DNA from: an uncultured bacterium
GTDB lineage: Bacteria; Bacillota; Clostridia; Oscillospirales; Ruminococcaceae
Direction of reading: 5' to 3'
Length of the DNA: 64,000 nt
Assembly: GCA_905215965.1 (NCBI GenBank)
Contig: CAJMSD010000001.1
Location: 418,788 to 482,787, forward strand
Shown here: piece after piece, positions 25,243-34,065 of the stretch
Layout of the letters: every line of letters begins with the position of its first letter
How positions within the stretch are numbered: position 1 is the stretch's first letter
The notes under the pieces: model-generated
The model's database searches: none
What the model saw: only the letters and a program-made list of their open reading frames with translations
Told to the model about the DNA's origin: nothing
Translations under genes and position numbers: made by a program

Positions 25243-25605
25243 TACTTGGACTATAAAATAGATGTCCACCCGGAAAAGCTCGTATTTACGGGCTTTTTTC
25301 ATGTTCTGAGGGCGAAAAATTTAGGTGTAAAACCGTAGATGCTTTTTAACAGTTTCTACAATGATATGGGATTCGAACCCTCGATAAGGAAATTTCAGAA
25401 AAAAACAGAGCGGATTTGAGAAAATTTATCTCAGATTCGCTTTTTTATTACAGAAAAAATTACACAAAGTTTGAAAGACCGTTTTGTCTAGTGTCACAAA
25501 ATGTGACGTAAGCCGAAACGGTCTTTTTCATTTCTAAGGAAAGAATGTGATTCCAATGTGGCAGCTATACTATTAAAAAAACCTAAAATGAATGGAGGTA
25601 TGTCA
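25243..25605. other. Non-coding region after tRNA-Lys
   Basis: Holds a terminator (AGCTCGT..ACGGGCT then T run, about 25277-25300), a tRNA T-arm-like remnant on minus (25367-25386, GGATTCGAACCC on plus) and a large hairpin AAGACCGTTT/AAACGGTCTT (25476-25525) with an inner GTCAC/GTGAC stem followed by TTTTT. The tRNA remnant may be an old attachment site. Confidence 0.55.
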
Positions 25606-25770
25606 ATGAATGAAAAACTCATAATCAACACAAATCTGCTCCGTAAGGAGTCTGAATTCAGAACAAAATCATGCGTGGTGGAAAAGGCGATAGCAGTTTC
25701 CCATGCTGAGTTTGATCTATTATCGGGTTCAATGAACCGTTCAGATTTAAAGTCAACATATCAGGAGTAG
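25606..25770 (+). pseudogene. Truncated DUF6329-like mobile-element gene
   Basis: GGAGG precedes the ATG. The first 40 residues (LLRKESEFRTKSCVVEKAIA) look like the start of a family of about 150 residues found in conjugative elements. From about residue 43 the frame runs into unrelated sequence (NRSDLKSTYQE) and stops. A deletion joined it to another gene out of frame (next entry). Confidence 0.65.
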
Positions 25771-25913
25771 TTTCTCAGAACAATACAAGCAATTCAAACG
25801 AATCCCAAGCCGCCGAATATCATGTTCATGTGAATGCTAAAAACGACCAGATGCCGGAGAACATGGCACAAATTCTTGAAATAATGTCCGATACAATTGA
25901 GATGAAAGAATAA
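25734..25913 (+). pseudogene. C-terminal fragment of a second mobile-element gene
   Basis: In the +2 phase relative to the previous entry: FNEPFRFKVNISGVVSQ and on to QILEIMSDTIEMKE, then TAA. Coding-like but headless; overlaps the previous fragment at the deletion joint near 25735. Confidence 0.6.
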
Positions 25914-26014
25914 TAGGGTTAAGGAGCTGTCTTTATGACGGCTCTTTTTTATGCCCAGAACTGTTCACCACAAGTGTGAAATTTGAGTGTGACTACAAGG
26001 GAGGTATGATAAAA

Positions 26015-26209
26015 ATGCAGAAGAAAAAATACGGCATATGGAAAACTCGCTATGCCGAAAACAGCAGGAATATATTTGAGGATTGGGTTCGTCGTAATGG
26101 CGAACCTGTTTTGTTTTCCACGGAGAGAGGAGCGCTGGAATATATGCACGGCATGGAAATGAAAACATCAAATATGTTTACGGAATTTGAAGTCCGTGAG
26201 GTGTCATAA
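26015..26209 (+). CDS. Small unknown protein of the mobilizable element
   Basis: 64 residues from ATG 26015 (GGGAGGT 9 bases upstream). Reads KYGIWKTRYAENSRNIFEDW; one-domain, no known family. Its stop overlaps the start region of the next gene, so they form an operon. Confidence 0.6.
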   Translation: MQKKKYGIWKTRYAENSRNIFEDWVRRNGEPVLFSTERGALEYMHGMEMKTSNMFTEFEVREVS

Positions 26210-27195
26210 TGTCGGCAGCGGTAGGGGCGGCTCTGAAAAAGATAGCAATATATATTCTTGGAGACGATAAAAAGAGAGGCAAGCTGTTTGTTGCTGTTGG
26301 CAGTGTCGCCGCAGGCTTTCTCGGACTGATGTGTCTGCCTGTAGCTGTGCTATCAAGCATGGGAAGTATGGAAGTTGAGCCGCCCGAAATTGATAAAAGT
26401 CTGTTTAACGAATCCGCAATTATGGCCGGACTTAACAGCGAACAGCAGGAGCAGATAACAAATATGCAGAATCAAGGACAGGCAATTGAGGACGCTATGA
26501 CGAATGTGGGTGTGCGCCCTCAGACCATAAAGGCTCAGTTGATATATATGTCTTACTTCAACGGGGTGCAGAATTTCAATGTGGAATCATATGCCAATCT
26601 GTTTGCAATTGCTCCAGACGACAGTGATTTGATTTCGGCAATAAACTCAACCTATGGATTGGAAATTGACTACGACGAATTTATGCGGAGCTATACTTGG
26701 ATAATGAACTCCACAATCAACGAGTATATGTTTACGGACAGCACGACTAAAAATTGTTCTGACCTTGCGGCTTGGGCGGAGAATGCGTATGTGTCCGGCT
26801 GGGGATATATGAACGGTTTTATTGGTGAAAGAAACGAAAATGATAGGATTCGCTATGCAGATAACGCAGGACTTATGCTAGGGTATCTGAACTACAACCC
26901 TACAGATAAAATTTTCAATTCCGATTACGATACTCTTATTTATACCGAACAAGGCAGTGTTGATTCTATGCCGGAGGTCACAGGATTAGGACTGTTCGAC
27001 GGCGGTCAGCATGGAATTTATGTCGGTAACGGAGAGGTTGTTTACAGTTCAGAAGCTGTTGGTTATGTTATAAAAGAATCTATTTCAAAAGGCAGTTGGA
27101 CAAGCTGGTGTACCTATGAAGGCATTGATTATCCGCAGGAGGTGACGGAAAAGCTTGAAGAAAATTCAGAATCGGATAGCTCGTCCGAAGATTGA
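26209..27195 (+). CDS. Cell-wall hydrolase, C40/NlpC-P60-like, of a conjugative element
   Basis: 328 residues. One membrane segment (about 27-50), then a helical region, then a catalytic domain from about 180. The likely nucleophile is Cys in TTKNCSDLAAWAENAY and the His in GGQHGIYVGNGEVVY, the pattern of NlpC/P60 peptidases. Clostridial conjugative elements carry such membrane-anchored enzymes (CD1108-type) to open the wall for the transfer channel. The tail is acidic and Ser-rich. Other channel genes are missing, so it is a leftover of a larger system or helps a helper element. Confidence 0.75.
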   Translation: MSAAVGAALKKIAIYILGDDKKRGKLFVAVGSVAAGFLGLMCLPVAVLSSMGSMEVEPPEIDKSLFNESAIMAGLNSEQQEQITNMQNQGQAIEDAMTNVGVRPQTIKAQLIYMSYFNGVQNFNVESYANLFAIAPDDSDLISAINSTYGLEIDYDEFMRSYTWIMNSTINEYMFTDSTTKNCSDLAAWAENAYVSGWGYMNGFIGERNENDRIRYADNAGLMLGYLNYNPTDKIFNSDYDTLIYTEQGSVDSMPEVTGLGLFDGGQHGIYVGNGEVVYSSEAVGYVIKESISKGSWTSWCTYEGIDYPQEVTEKLEENSESDSSSED

Positions 27196-27210
27196 TAGGT
27201 GGTGATGTAA

Positions 27211-27444
27211 ATGAAAAAGTCGGTTTCAATTTCGGTAGATGAAGAAAAGCTCTCAGCGATAGAGATGTATCTGGATCAGAAAAATACTAATCTTGCGGCG
27301 GAGTTGGACAAGTACATTGACCAGCTCTACGGAAAGATCGTACCGCAGAATGTCAGAGATTTCATTGACATGATGTCGGCGAAAAAGCCTGCGAGGAAGT
27401 CAAAGAATCCTGCTCCTGATGAATCGGAAAAGCAGTCCGAGTAG
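27211..27444 (+). CDS. DUF6103-like small protein
   Basis: 77 residues. SVSISVDEEKLSAIEMYLDQK is the opening of the DUF6103 family found beside relaxase genes in clostridial elements; the fold looks like a ribbon-helix-helix. RBS GGTGGTG 6 bases upstream. Possibly a DNA-binding accessory of transfer. Confidence 0.75.
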   Translation: MKKSVSISVDEEKLSAIEMYLDQKNTNLAAELDKYIDQLYGKIVPQNVRDFIDMMSAKKPARKSKNPAPDESEKQSE

Positions 27445-27785
27445 TAACTCGCCCCAGTTCGCACCTTGTCGCCTCGTGTGCCGTTTTCATAGCATGGGTG
27501 GGATAACTTTACCCTAACAATAGTCGGGGCGAATTTGGGACGTTTATCGCATAGTTTGAGAATGGCAGAAATCAGATGATTTCGGGTGGGTTTGAGGGGC
27601 ATTTAATGTATTGCGAGTTAAAGTATCGGGGTTGTGACCCCGATACAATTACAGCGGACGGCAAAGCCGACCGCAATTCTGCGAGGTTTACTCTATTTTC
27701 AGCAAAGGAGTTGCAAATTCAGCCTTTTTCCAATTTAGGAGTTGTAACTGCTGAAAATAGCGTAGATAAGGCATTTTTAAGGAGT
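27445..27785. other. Candidate origin of transfer (oriT)
   Basis: No gene. Just upstream of the relaxase operon lies a 10-bp perfect inverted repeat GTATCGGGGT/ACCCCGATAC (27623-27646), a GC-rich imperfect one (27654-27674) and a longer-range TATTTTCAGCA/TGCTGAAAATA pair (27694-27704, 27749-27759) enclosing a GGAGTTG repeat. Position and inverted repeats fit an oriT; the nick site cannot be set from sequence alone. Confidence 0.55.
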
Positions 27786-27798
27786 TGATGAGAGTGAA

Positions 27799-28203
27799 AT
27801 GAGTTTTCAGAACAAAGTGAAATTTGCACTATGGGCATATCCCAAAACGCTGAAAGATGTTGAGATTCACTACAAAAATGACAACTGCAAATCCCAGAGT
27901 GAGTTTATTGAAAAAGCAATCAAGTTCTATATCGGATATCTTGACGAGGAGAAAAGTGTGAACTACATTTCACCTATGATTACCGAAACGGTCAAGGCGC
28001 AGATAAAAGGTACGGAACAAAGGCTTGCACGGTTGCTTTTCAAAGTTGCAGTTGAACTTGGAAAGCTGTCTCATATGACTGCGGCGATGAGTGATATTGA
28101 CGAGGAAACGCTGAAAAGTCTCCATGCTATGTGCGTGAATGAGGTACGCAAAATAAATGGAATTATTGATTGCGAGGATGCTGTGAAGTATCAGAAAGAG
28201 TGA
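27799..28203 (+). CDS. Relaxase accessory protein (MobC-like)
   Basis: 134 residues. It begins with a short ribbon-helix-helix-like stretch (KFALWAYPKTLKDVEIHYKN) and helices typical of relaxosome accessory proteins. It ends 4 bases before the relaxase start, the usual MobC position. Presumed to bind oriT and help the relaxase. Confidence 0.65.
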   Translation: MSFQNKVKFALWAYPKTLKDVEIHYKNDNCKSQSEFIEKAIKFYIGYLDEEKSVNYISPMITETVKAQIKGTEQRLARLLFKVAVELGKLSHMTAAMSDIDEETLKSLHAMCVNEVRKINGIIDCEDAVKYQKE

Positions 28204-28207
28204 TTGA

Positions 28208-29398
28208 GTGCCGAGAATTATTGTCACGAGCCGCTATCTGAAAAAAGGCTTAAAAAAGAATCTGAAAAATTATGTGAAGTACATTGCAACTCGTGAGGGT
28301 GTTGTCCAAACTTTTAATGAACGTGAAAATTACGTTGGCTATCTTGCCTATCGTCCTAATTCGCATGGACTTTTCAATGAAAATGATAAGCCGATAAATC
28401 TTGAAAGGGGCGCAAAAGGAATTGCTAATCACGGCGGAAATGTATGGACTCATGTCGTGTCGCTCAGGCGTGATGACGCTCAGAAAATGGGATATGATAA
28501 TCTGAAAGCATGGCGTGATTTGGTCGTTCGGCAGATTCCAAACATCGCAAAAAATCAAAAAATAGATCTGAAAAATCTGCGGTGGTATGCGGCTTTTCAC
28601 GACAAGGAAACTAATCCTCACGTTCATATTATTGTTTATTCGGCAAATGAGCGTGAGGGATTTCTCACTAATCACGGCATCGAGAAAATCCGCAGCGGGT
28701 TTGAGAACGATATTTATTCCGATGAACTTCATCACATCTATGCACAGCAAACTGACTTACGAAATTTGCTGAAAAAAGAGTCTGAACAGTTAATGAAAAG
28801 CCTTGCAAGAAAGATTTATCAGAATAAAAATTTTGATTCGGAACTTATAAATCTTGTTGCAAAACTGCATGATCAGCTTGAGAAATCAAATGGTAAAAAA
28901 GTGTATGGCTATCTGAAATCTGATGTTAAGAAAACTGTTGATGAAATATTTGAAAAGCTTGCAGGCAACGAATCCATTCAGAAAATGTATGATCTCTGGT
29001 GTGAAATGGAGCAGCAAAAGCATGATGTTTATTCGTTTGCAAAAGTTCGTTTTCCAAAATTGGTTGATAACAAGGAATTTAAGTCAGTGAAGAATATGAT
29101 CGTTCAGACTGTTATGCAAATGGAAATTTCCGAAACTGAAATTGAAAATAAACTCTTAGCTCAATCTGGAAAACAAGATATGGAGGATGTTCAGCCGAAC
29201 TCAGAACCAGTTGAAAATGAAGTACTTGCAAGTACCGTATTCAGTTTGTTTGTAAATCTAAGCAGATGTATTGAGGACGACTATCATCACAAGTTTCAAT
29301 CTGGCAGAAAAATGATCGACAGTAAACTGCGGAGAATGATTCAGGAGAAGAATCAGGCTCTTGGAATTAAAGATGATTTTTCACAACATCAGTATTAA
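28208..29398 (+). CDS. MobP3-type relaxase
   Basis: 396 residues from a GTG start 4 bases after the previous stop. The N-terminal half is a conjugative relaxase domain: YVKYIATREGVV opening and the metal-binding HUH motif HDKETNPHVHIIVY near residue 140. The C-terminal half is helical. It would nick oriT and pilot the strand during mobilization. No coupling protein or channel genes are nearby, so it depends on a helper. Confidence 0.88.
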   Translation: MPRIIVTSRYLKKGLKKNLKNYVKYIATREGVVQTFNERENYVGYLAYRPNSHGLFNENDKPINLERGAKGIANHGGNVWTHVVSLRRDDAQKMGYDNLKAWRDLVVRQIPNIAKNQKIDLKNLRWYAAFHDKETNPHVHIIVYSANEREGFLTNHGIEKIRSGFENDIYSDELHHIYAQQTDLRNLLKKESEQLMKSLARKIYQNKNFDSELINLVAKLHDQLEKSNGKKVYGYLKSDVKKTVDEIFEKLAGNESIQKMYDLWCEMEQQKHDVYSFAKVRFPKLVDNKEFKSVKNMIVQTVMQMEISETEIENKLLAQSGKQDMEDVQPNSEPVENEVLASTVFSLFVNLSRCIEDDYHHKFQSGRKMIDSKLRRMIQEKNQALGIKDDFSQHQY

Positions 29399-29420
29399 TT
29401 TATAAATTATACAGTTTTTA

Positions 29421-29449
29421 TTGAAAATAATGTCTGTATGTGATATAAT
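29421..29449 (+). promoter_or_regulatory. Promoter of the gene after the relaxase
   Basis: TTGAAA (29421-29426), 17 bases, TATAAT (29444-29449); an independent transcription unit. Confidence 0.75.
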
Positions 29450-29479
29450 TATAGCAGTTTTATTGAATGGAGATCCAAA

Positions 29480-30256
29480 ATGGAAAAAATCTATTTTACA
29501 CGAAAATTGACTGAACATAATCTCTTTTCCGAAAGCGGAGAATATGGCGATAATTGGGTTAGCATTTCATTGAATCGCAGCAGATATATAATGCCGGAAA
29601 CCAACTTTCTTTATGGGTGTGCAATCGGAAGAAAGGTTGATTTCTGGGAATACAGAGTTATGGACTACATTAATTATAATCTGATGTACGACAGGAATAT
29701 TATTTTTGTCGGCAGCAAACGTTTATACAAAAAAGCTTTGAAAAGATATGGTGATCATTCAATATATGATAGACAATTAAGACCTTATGAAAATAGGTAT
29801 GTGGTTCATAGTACAACAGCAGAAAATTATCAGAAGATAAAAAAGCAGGGATGTATAAAGTCATGGAATATTCTAAAAAAGGAGAATTCTGATTTTGAAG
29901 CTAAGCCGATAGGCGCTATGCTTGGCGATCCCGAAGATTTCAGGGATTATATAATGCTGGGAAGCGGAGTTCAATGTGAGGTAGTTGTCTTATCCAAGCA
30001 GAAGAACCGGCTTTGTCATGATGCGAATGAAGAATATATTCCGGGAGCAAGAATGTATTTTGATACTAAACAGCTTGCTGAAAACGGTTTATTGGTTCGT
30101 GACGGTTTGCACTACAAGGTGAAAAATGAATTGTCGCTGAATCTGGCATTATTTACTGCGACGATTGATAATATAAGGATAAACGGAAAAATTACTCCGA
30201 ATACTTTTGCGGAAGCGGCAGATATTGAATTTTCGGAATACATCAATACAACATAA
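29480..30256 (+). CDS. Unknown protein, possibly ADP-ribosyltransferase-like
   Basis: 258 residues, no signal or membrane segment. The middle reads RYVVHSTTAENYQKIKKQGCIKS, a start like that of KptA- or DarT-type ADP-ribosyltransferase folds (HxT…I…G), and later YIPGARMYFDTKQLAENGLLVRDG resembles the end of KptA-like domains. The first 100 residues are unrecognised. It has its own promoter in the mobile element, so a cargo role (toxin or defence) is possible. Fold assignment is inference. Confidence 0.45.
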   Translation: MEKIYFTRKLTEHNLFSESGEYGDNWVSISLNRSRYIMPETNFLYGCAIGRKVDFWEYRVMDYINYNLMYDRNIIFVGSKRLYKKALKRYGDHSIYDRQLRPYENRYVVHSTTAENYQKIKKQGCIKSWNILKKENSDFEAKPIGAMLGDPEDFRDYIMLGSGVQCEVVVLSKQKNRLCHDANEEYIPGARMYFDTKQLAENGLLVRDGLHYKVKNELSLNLALFTATIDNIRINGKITPNTFAEAADIEFSEYINTT

Positions 30257-30277
30257 AATTGAATATATAAATATAAA

Positions 30278-30317
30278 GGCATATCAGGTTCATTTGTAAA
30301 TCTGATATGCCTTTTTT
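30278..30317 (+). terminator. Terminator merging into the left inverted repeat
   Basis: GGCATATCAG/CTGATATGCC stem with six T; the T run continues directly into the 23-bp repeat. Confidence 0.8.
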
Positions 30318-30336
30318 CGTTAATTTCGCCCATTAG
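30314..30336. repeat. 23-bp inverted repeat, left copy
   Basis: Exact reverse complement of 31767-31789 (TTTTCGTTAATTTCGCCCAT… start). The pair encloses the integrase gene and its promoter. Confidence 0.9.
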
Positions 30337-30411
30337 TAATAAACAATTTGCAAATGGCGCAAAATAGGAATGCATAAACTGAAGATATACAAAAAGCTGA
30401 CGGCTAAAAAA

Positions 30412-31512
30412 TTAAGCTGTGAGTGAAAGGCGGCTGACATAGTCTTTCTTGATCTGCATTGAAGGGTGACAGTATCTGTTTAAAGTTATAGCAGCGTCTG
30501 CATGACCGAGCAATTCGCTGAGAGTTTTCGGATCGAAACCTTTTTCAATGCAGACAGTCGCATAAGTGTGACGAAGAAGGTGAAAATTGACATTTCTAAT
30601 ACCGCATAATTTCAGAATGGATTTGAAACGATTCTGCATTGTTCTCGGTTCGGTAGGCTTGCTTTTCTCCGTGATGATGTAGAAATCACCGCAGTTTTTA
30701 TAGCTTCTGAGAATATCTAAAACAAAAGCAGGAATCGGAACAGTGCGAACAGAACTTTTGCTTTTTGGAGTTCCAATAATGACTTGTGATTTTCCGTTCT
30801 TGTTTACACGCTGAACAGTTCTATTTACATATAAAACAGCATTATCAAAGTCGATATCTTCCCATTTCAAGCCGCAAAGTTCACCTATACGCAATCCCGT
30901 GAAAAGGCAAAGAAGAATAGCAATATTCGTCTTATTTTGATTGTGAATCAGGTAACTTTCGAGTCTTTTTCTCTCAGCAGAGGTTAAAATATCCATCTGC
31001 TTTTTCTCAGTTTTTGGCATGGTAAAATGAGTTCCTCTGATGCCAAATTCTCTCATAGCATAATTCTCAATACTGCGATATACCGTCATAATATCGCGTA
31101 CTGATTTTGCAGAAAGTCCGCCTTTGCCATTAAGTCTGCCGCTGGTCAGCTTTAAATTAATAAAATCATTCAGCTTGCCCGTGGTCAAATTCATCATCAT
31201 TTCTCCGCCTAAAATTGGCAAAATATGCTTGTTCACAATATTTGAATAGTTTGCAAAACTTGACTCTTTGACACGCAATTTTGCGGAGGAAAGCCATTGC
31301 TCAGCAGCTTCATTAACAGTCAATTTTATTGCAGAAACAGTCGTATTCTGCCTGATTGAATACACCTCAGACATTTTTTCCTTGATTTCTGCAAGAGTCC
31401 TTGCATACACGGATTTGTACTTGATTTTCCCGTTATCCTGATACCCCACAGGTACACGTCCCTCGAACCTACCGTCCTTGCGCTTATAAATATTACTTCC
31501 TCTTTTAGCCAT
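30412..31512 (-). CDS. Tyrosine recombinase
   Basis: 366 residues from ATG 31512 (CGGAGA upstream). The longer reading to 31755 would encode untypical sequence. N-terminal SAM-like domain about 70-160; catalytic Arg in TGLRIGELCGLKWED, His/Arg in HLLRHTYATVC, Tyr in LGHADAAITLNRYCH. Likely the integrase of the mobilizable element. A promoter TTGCAG/TATCAT (17 spacing, minus strand 31716-31744) leaves a leader of about 200 nt with hairpins, perhaps an attenuator. The gene lies between perfect 23-bp inverted repeats. Confidence 0.93.
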   Translation of the reverse strand: MAKRGSNIYKRKDGRFEGRVPVGYQDNGKIKYKSVYARTLAEIKEKMSEVYSIRQNTTVSAIKLTVNEAAEQWLSSAKLRVKESSFANYSNIVNKHILPILGGEMMMNLTTGKLNDFINLKLTSGRLNGKGGLSAKSVRDIMTVYRSIENYAMREFGIRGTHFTMPKTEKKQMDILTSAERKRLESYLIHNQNKTNIAILLCLFTGLRIGELCGLKWEDIDFDNAVLYVNRTVQRVNKNGKSQVIIGTPKSKSSVRTVPIPAFVLDILRSYKNCGDFYIITEKSKPTEPRTMQNRFKSILKLCGIRNVNFHLLRHTYATVCIEKGFDPKTLSELLGHADAAITLNRYCHPSMQIKKDYVSRLSLTA

Positions 31513-31766
31513 AAGTTTCTCCGTTCTGACTGAAAATTGACGGTTTAACACCTTTAAATTCATGTTAAATCTCATTTTCAGTCCCAAATTTTTCAAAAAA
31601 GTCTTTACGTTTACAAAATTTATGTTATAAGCGGCGAGTCGCCGCTGACAATTTCGCACTAAAGGAATTTGCTTCACAAAATTCTTCACGCGGATATTGC
31701 AATTTTTCAAATTGTATGATATAATACTATTAAGTCTACTGCAAATCCGACCCAAAAACTACCTCG

Positions 31767-31789
31767 CTAATGGGCGAAATTAACGAAAA
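31767..31789. repeat. 23-bp inverted repeat, right copy
   Basis: Reverse complement of 30314-30336 with no mismatch. Confidence 0.9.
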
Positions 31790-31840
31790 GATCATTATTC
31801 ATTTCACTTTTTATTATACCACAAAATTTGCTAAATATTA

Positions 31841-31869
31841 TTGCGTTATTTGTCAGAATATGGTATTAT
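31841..31869 (+). promoter_or_regulatory. Promoter of the agr-type operon
   Basis: TTGCGT (31841-31846), 17 bases, TATTAT (31864-31869), 22 bases before the regulator gene. Confidence 0.6.
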
Positions 31870-31890
31870 AGTGTTAGCGGGGTGATTTAT

Positions 31891-32619
31891 GTGATAAGAA
31901 TTGCAGTCGTAGATGATGAAAAGGAACAAGTATTGTTGATTGAAAAAACAATAACCAATTTCTGTGAACAAAATAATATGGAGTACCAGATTTTGCCGTT
32001 TTATTGCGGAGAAGATCTATTACAATGTAACATTCCCATAGACGTTGCGTTTTTGGATGTACAAATGGGTGAAATAGATGGGATAGAAACAGCACAGAGG
32101 CTACGTGCTTGGAATAAGTGGGTTGCTTTAATTTATGTCACCTCATATGGAGAATATATCACTAAAGCAATGACTATTCATCCGTTTGCATACATTACTA
32201 AACCGTTTCAATCAGAACAGATTTCTAAAGTTCTTGAGGAATTTTTAGAATATCAACGTAGCATTAATGCTAAAGCAAAAGAATATTTTAAACTGAACAT
32301 AAATAATTCTTACTGTTATCTTGAAACGAATGATATTTATTATTTTTACTATTTGGAAGATAGAACTGTAGAAGTCAAGCTTCGAAAAGAAAAATATAAG
32401 ATTAAAGACAGCATTGCAAATATATATAATATAGTAAATCATCATTATTTTATTATGCCAACGCCGAGTATCATTGTGAATATACAGCATATCCGTAAGA
32501 TTGACGGTAAGAATAAAAAGCTGATTCTGGAAAATGAGGATGAAATCCTAATTTCACGCAGAAAGTATAAAGAAGTATTTGACGCATTGAATCGCTATAT
32601 GACGAATGGAGAGTTATAA
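31891..32619 (+). CDS. LytTR-type response regulator (AgrA-like)
   Basis: 242 residues from a GTG at 31891 (GGGGTG 6 bases upstream); the ATG at 31828 would put the promoter inside the gene. REC domain about 1-120: acidic pocket VVDDEKEQ, phosphoacceptor Asp in FLDVQMGEIDG, Lys in TKPF. LytTR DNA-binding domain about 135-240 with ISRRKYKEVFD. Known regulators of this class bind pairs of direct repeats 21 bases apart, just what is found at 33951-33986. First gene of the operon; the kinase starts 2 bases after its stop. Confidence 0.92.
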   Translation: MIRIAVVDDEKEQVLLIEKTITNFCEQNNMEYQILPFYCGEDLLQCNIPIDVAFLDVQMGEIDGIETAQRLRAWNKWVALIYVTSYGEYITKAMTIHPFAYITKPFQSEQISKVLEEFLEYQRSINAKAKEYFKLNINNSYCYLETNDIYYFYYLEDRTVEVKLRKEKYKIKDSIANIYNIVNHHYFIMPTPSIIVNIQHIRKIDGKNKKLILENEDEILISRRKYKEVFDALNRYMTNGEL

Positions 32620-32621
32620 AT

Positions 32622-33908
32622 ATGTCTTATGTTTTAGATTGTACCACATTACTTTTAAACGTGATTCTTTGTTTTTATTTACTCTATGACAAATATCCTT
32701 TAAGGAAAACACATATGACAAAAAGGACTATATTGCTAGCCTTGGCAGTAATAGTAAAAGCCATAGTGATATTTTTCAAAATATCACCGCTGAATTTTAT
32801 AACTAATTTTTTAATGATTGTTTTGATTATACGTCTGTTATTCAATTGCAATAAATCTTCACTTTTTATCTACGCAGCATTGTTTGCTATGATTACACTA
32901 TGTTCAGATGCACTAAGCGTAATAATTGTTTCAGTATTTCATAAAAATACAATATCCGTAACAATGGGCACATCATCTCTAACATGGAATCACCATTTGT
33001 GGGATTGGCTTATTCAAATTATATTAACTAGAATATCAAAATTGCTGATCCTGAAAAAGGAACATTTCAAAATTGTTTGGCACGAAATTATATTTTATAT
33101 TATTTTGGTTTCATTTGAAGTAGGTATATTCGCCTATTTTTCTCATGTGACACATAGCAGTTCATCAGGTTTTCTGATGCTTCTAATAATGATTGGATTT
33201 TTATTCTTGGATTTGTATATTATATATATTTTTAACAAGATATCGAATTTAAGAGAAAAAGAACATCAAACAGATTTGATGAAGCAACGAGAACAAATCC
33301 AATTGCAGATGTATCATGAGCTTCAAAAAATGTATCAGACTACTTGTGAAGCGGCACATGATATCAATCGACATGTTAACGCATTGAAATCATGGATCTC
33401 TGGAGAATCATGTGAAAAGGCAGAACAATATCTATCTGATTTATCAGATACAGCCAAACAGCTGCAACCAAGAATCAGAAATCAAAATGAAATACTGGAA
33501 ATTATTTTGAATACAGTTGCTTCAACTTGTGAAAGAGAACAAATTAAGCTGGACATGGATATTGAAGATTTTTCTATGAAATTTATTTCTGATATGGATA
33601 TTACAACGATATTTTCAAATTTACTCGACAATGCAGTAGATGCATGCATGGAAATAAAAAATGCTCCCAAAACGATACAGATTGTACTTTGTCAGAAGAT
33701 GGGGCTGATTGCTTTACGTATTACAAATACTTGCGCATATACAAGTACAGAACTTGCGCAAAAATGGCATTCCACAAAAAAGAACCACATGGGAATTGGA
33801 TTATCCAATGTGCAAAAAACTGTAGAGAAATATGAAGGCGTTGTATCGTTAAAAACAAAAAATGAGATATTTCAGGTATCCGTCACACTGCCAATAGATA
33901 AAATGTAA
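32622..33908 (+). CDS. AgrC-like sensor histidine kinase (GHKL type)
   Basis: 428 residues. Six or seven membrane segments in the first 200 residues, then a dimerisation helix with AAHDINRHVNALKSW (phosphoacceptor His region, about 245), then a HATPase domain with N box FSNLLDNAVDAC and G box MGIGLSNVQKTV. This is the AgrC/HPK10 layout that senses a peptide pheromone at the membrane and phosphorylates the LytTR regulator. Its signal should be the cyclic peptide encoded just downstream. Confidence 0.92.
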   Translation: MSYVLDCTTLLLNVILCFYLLYDKYPLRKTHMTKRTILLALAVIVKAIVIFFKISPLNFITNFLMIVLIIRLLFNCNKSSLFIYAALFAMITLCSDALSVIIVSVFHKNTISVTMGTSSLTWNHHLWDWLIQIILTRISKLLILKKEHFKIVWHEIIFYIILVSFEVGIFAYFSHVTHSSSSGFLMLLIMIGFLFLDLYIIYIFNKISNLREKEHQTDLMKQREQIQLQMYHELQKMYQTTCEAAHDINRHVNALKSWISGESCEKAEQYLSDLSDTAKQLQPRIRNQNEILEIILNTVASTCEREQIKLDMDIEDFSMKFISDMDITTIFSNLLDNAVDACMEIKNAPKTIQIVLCQKMGLIALRITNTCAYTSTELAQKWHSTKKNHMGIGLSNVQKTVEKYEGVVSLKTKNEIFQVSVTLPIDKM

Positions 33909-33913
33909 GCATA

Positions 33914-33945
33914 GGGAATCGGTCAAATGATCGATTCCATTTTTT
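33914..33945 (+). terminator. Terminator after the kinase gene
   Basis: GGAATCG/CGATTCC stem (33915-33938) followed by seven T. It separates the regulator/kinase unit from the pheromone unit. Confidence 0.8.
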
Positions 33946-33950
33946 TGATA

Positions 33951-34019
33951 ACCATTTGACGTAAAAAATTGACCATTTAGCGTAAATCTATTGAAATTCG
34001 AATTTGGTAATGATATACT
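33951..34019 (+). promoter_or_regulatory. Activator-type promoter of the pheromone genes with LytTR direct repeats
   Basis: ACCATTTGACGTAAA (33951-33965) and ACCATTTAGCGTAAA (33972-33986), exactly 21 bases apart. After 4 bases comes TTGAAA (33991-33996), 17 bases, TATACT (34014-34019). The same layout is found at 62278 and in weaker form at 63218. Established LytTR regulators such as AgrA and ComE bind such repeats just upstream of -35. Confidence 0.85.
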
Positions 34020-34065
34020 TGAGACGCAAGATGTCTTGAAATCAATAAACAGGAGGTTGTATGTA

